Below are positions 5,856 to 5,893 of a stretch of DNA of 5,893 nt, in pieces. The notes beneath the pieces were generated by a model, which did no database searches, was not told the DNA's origin, and was given only the letters and a program-made list of their open reading frames with translations. Position 1 is the stretch's first letter, and every line of letters begins with the position of its first letter. The stretch is from Thermoplasmatales archaeon (GTDB taxonomy: Archaea; Thermoplasmatota; Thermoplasmata; Thermoplasmatales; GCA-001856825), in contig JACWAC010000077.1 in assembly GCA_014874235.1 (NCBI GenBank), positions 1 to 5,893 on the forward strand. The letters run 5' to 3'. A program made the translations under genes and the position numbers.

Positions 5856-5893
5856 ATGCAAGCATCAAACAACAAAAACAAGTGGAGTATAGA
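5856..5893 (+). CDS. Start of an unidentified gene, cut by the window edge
   Basis: The ATG at 5856 opens a frame with no stop to the window end, giving only MQASNNKNKWSI. The polar, lysine/asparagine-rich start is uninformative about function. Support for the gene comes from the strong TATA box exactly one promoter distance upstream. A competing ATG at 5845 in another frame reaches a stop after 15 codons (TAG at 5890-5892) and is not preferred. Confidence 0.5.
   Translation, partial: MQASNNKNKWSI

Noticed and set aside
5845..5892. 15-codon frame starting ATG 5845 at the right edge
   Set aside because: Ends at TAG 5890-5892, and its position is too close to the TATA box for a leaderless start; the frame from 5856 fits the promoter better.
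1..5893. Mobile element, CRISPR or tRNA/att-site signatures
   Set aside because: No transposase, long direct or terminal inverted repeats, spacer-repeat pattern or tRNA cloverleaf were found on either strand by reading.

Overview
The window looks like chromosomal DNA from an aerobic, heterotrophic archaeon, most likely of the Thermoplasmata/Thermoplasmatales type. Evidence: a threonyl-tRNA synthetase of the archaeal architecture (N-terminal D-aminoacyl-deacylase-like editing domain, no TGS domain); TATA boxes centred about 26 bp upstream of start codons with no Shine-Dalgarno site in between (leaderless transcripts); AGA/AGG and ATA-rich codon use; and a MscL-type channel of a kind I associate with that order. 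The taxonomic call is inference from protein character, not from a search.

Left half (1-2864, minus strand): a compact three-gene operon for the homogentisate pathway of tyrosine/phenylalanine breakdown. Transcription runs right to left: 4-hydroxyphenylpyruvate dioxygenase (hpd), fumarylacetoacetate hydrolase, homogentisate 1,2-dioxygenase (hmgA, cut off by the left window edge). The genes are 3 nt and 0 nt apart. Together they turn 4-hydroxyphenylpyruvate into homogentisate, then maleylacetoacetate, and finally cleave fumarylacetoacetate to fumarate and acetoacetate. The maleylacetoacetate isomerase step has no gene here. The operon promoter (TATA box 2887-2894, minus strand) gives a leaderless hpd start and lies inside a 6+6 bp inverted repeat that could be an operator.

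Middle (2865-5260, plus strand): an intergenic region with the divergent start of a 79-residue PepSY-like small protein, followed by thrS with its own TATA box and Shine-Dalgarno site. The synthetase is full length (630 aa) and keeps all class II motifs, but the residue expected to be the zinc-binding cysteine reads as Asp303.

Right end (5261-5893, plus strand): a MscL-family mechanosensitive channel gene whose reading frame is broken by one nucleotide in the first membrane helix at a G5CC run. After it comes AT-rich DNA with a strong TATA box placed exactly for leaderless translation of a gene that begins at 5856 and leaves the window. No RNA genes, mobile elements, CRISPR arrays or long repeats were seen.
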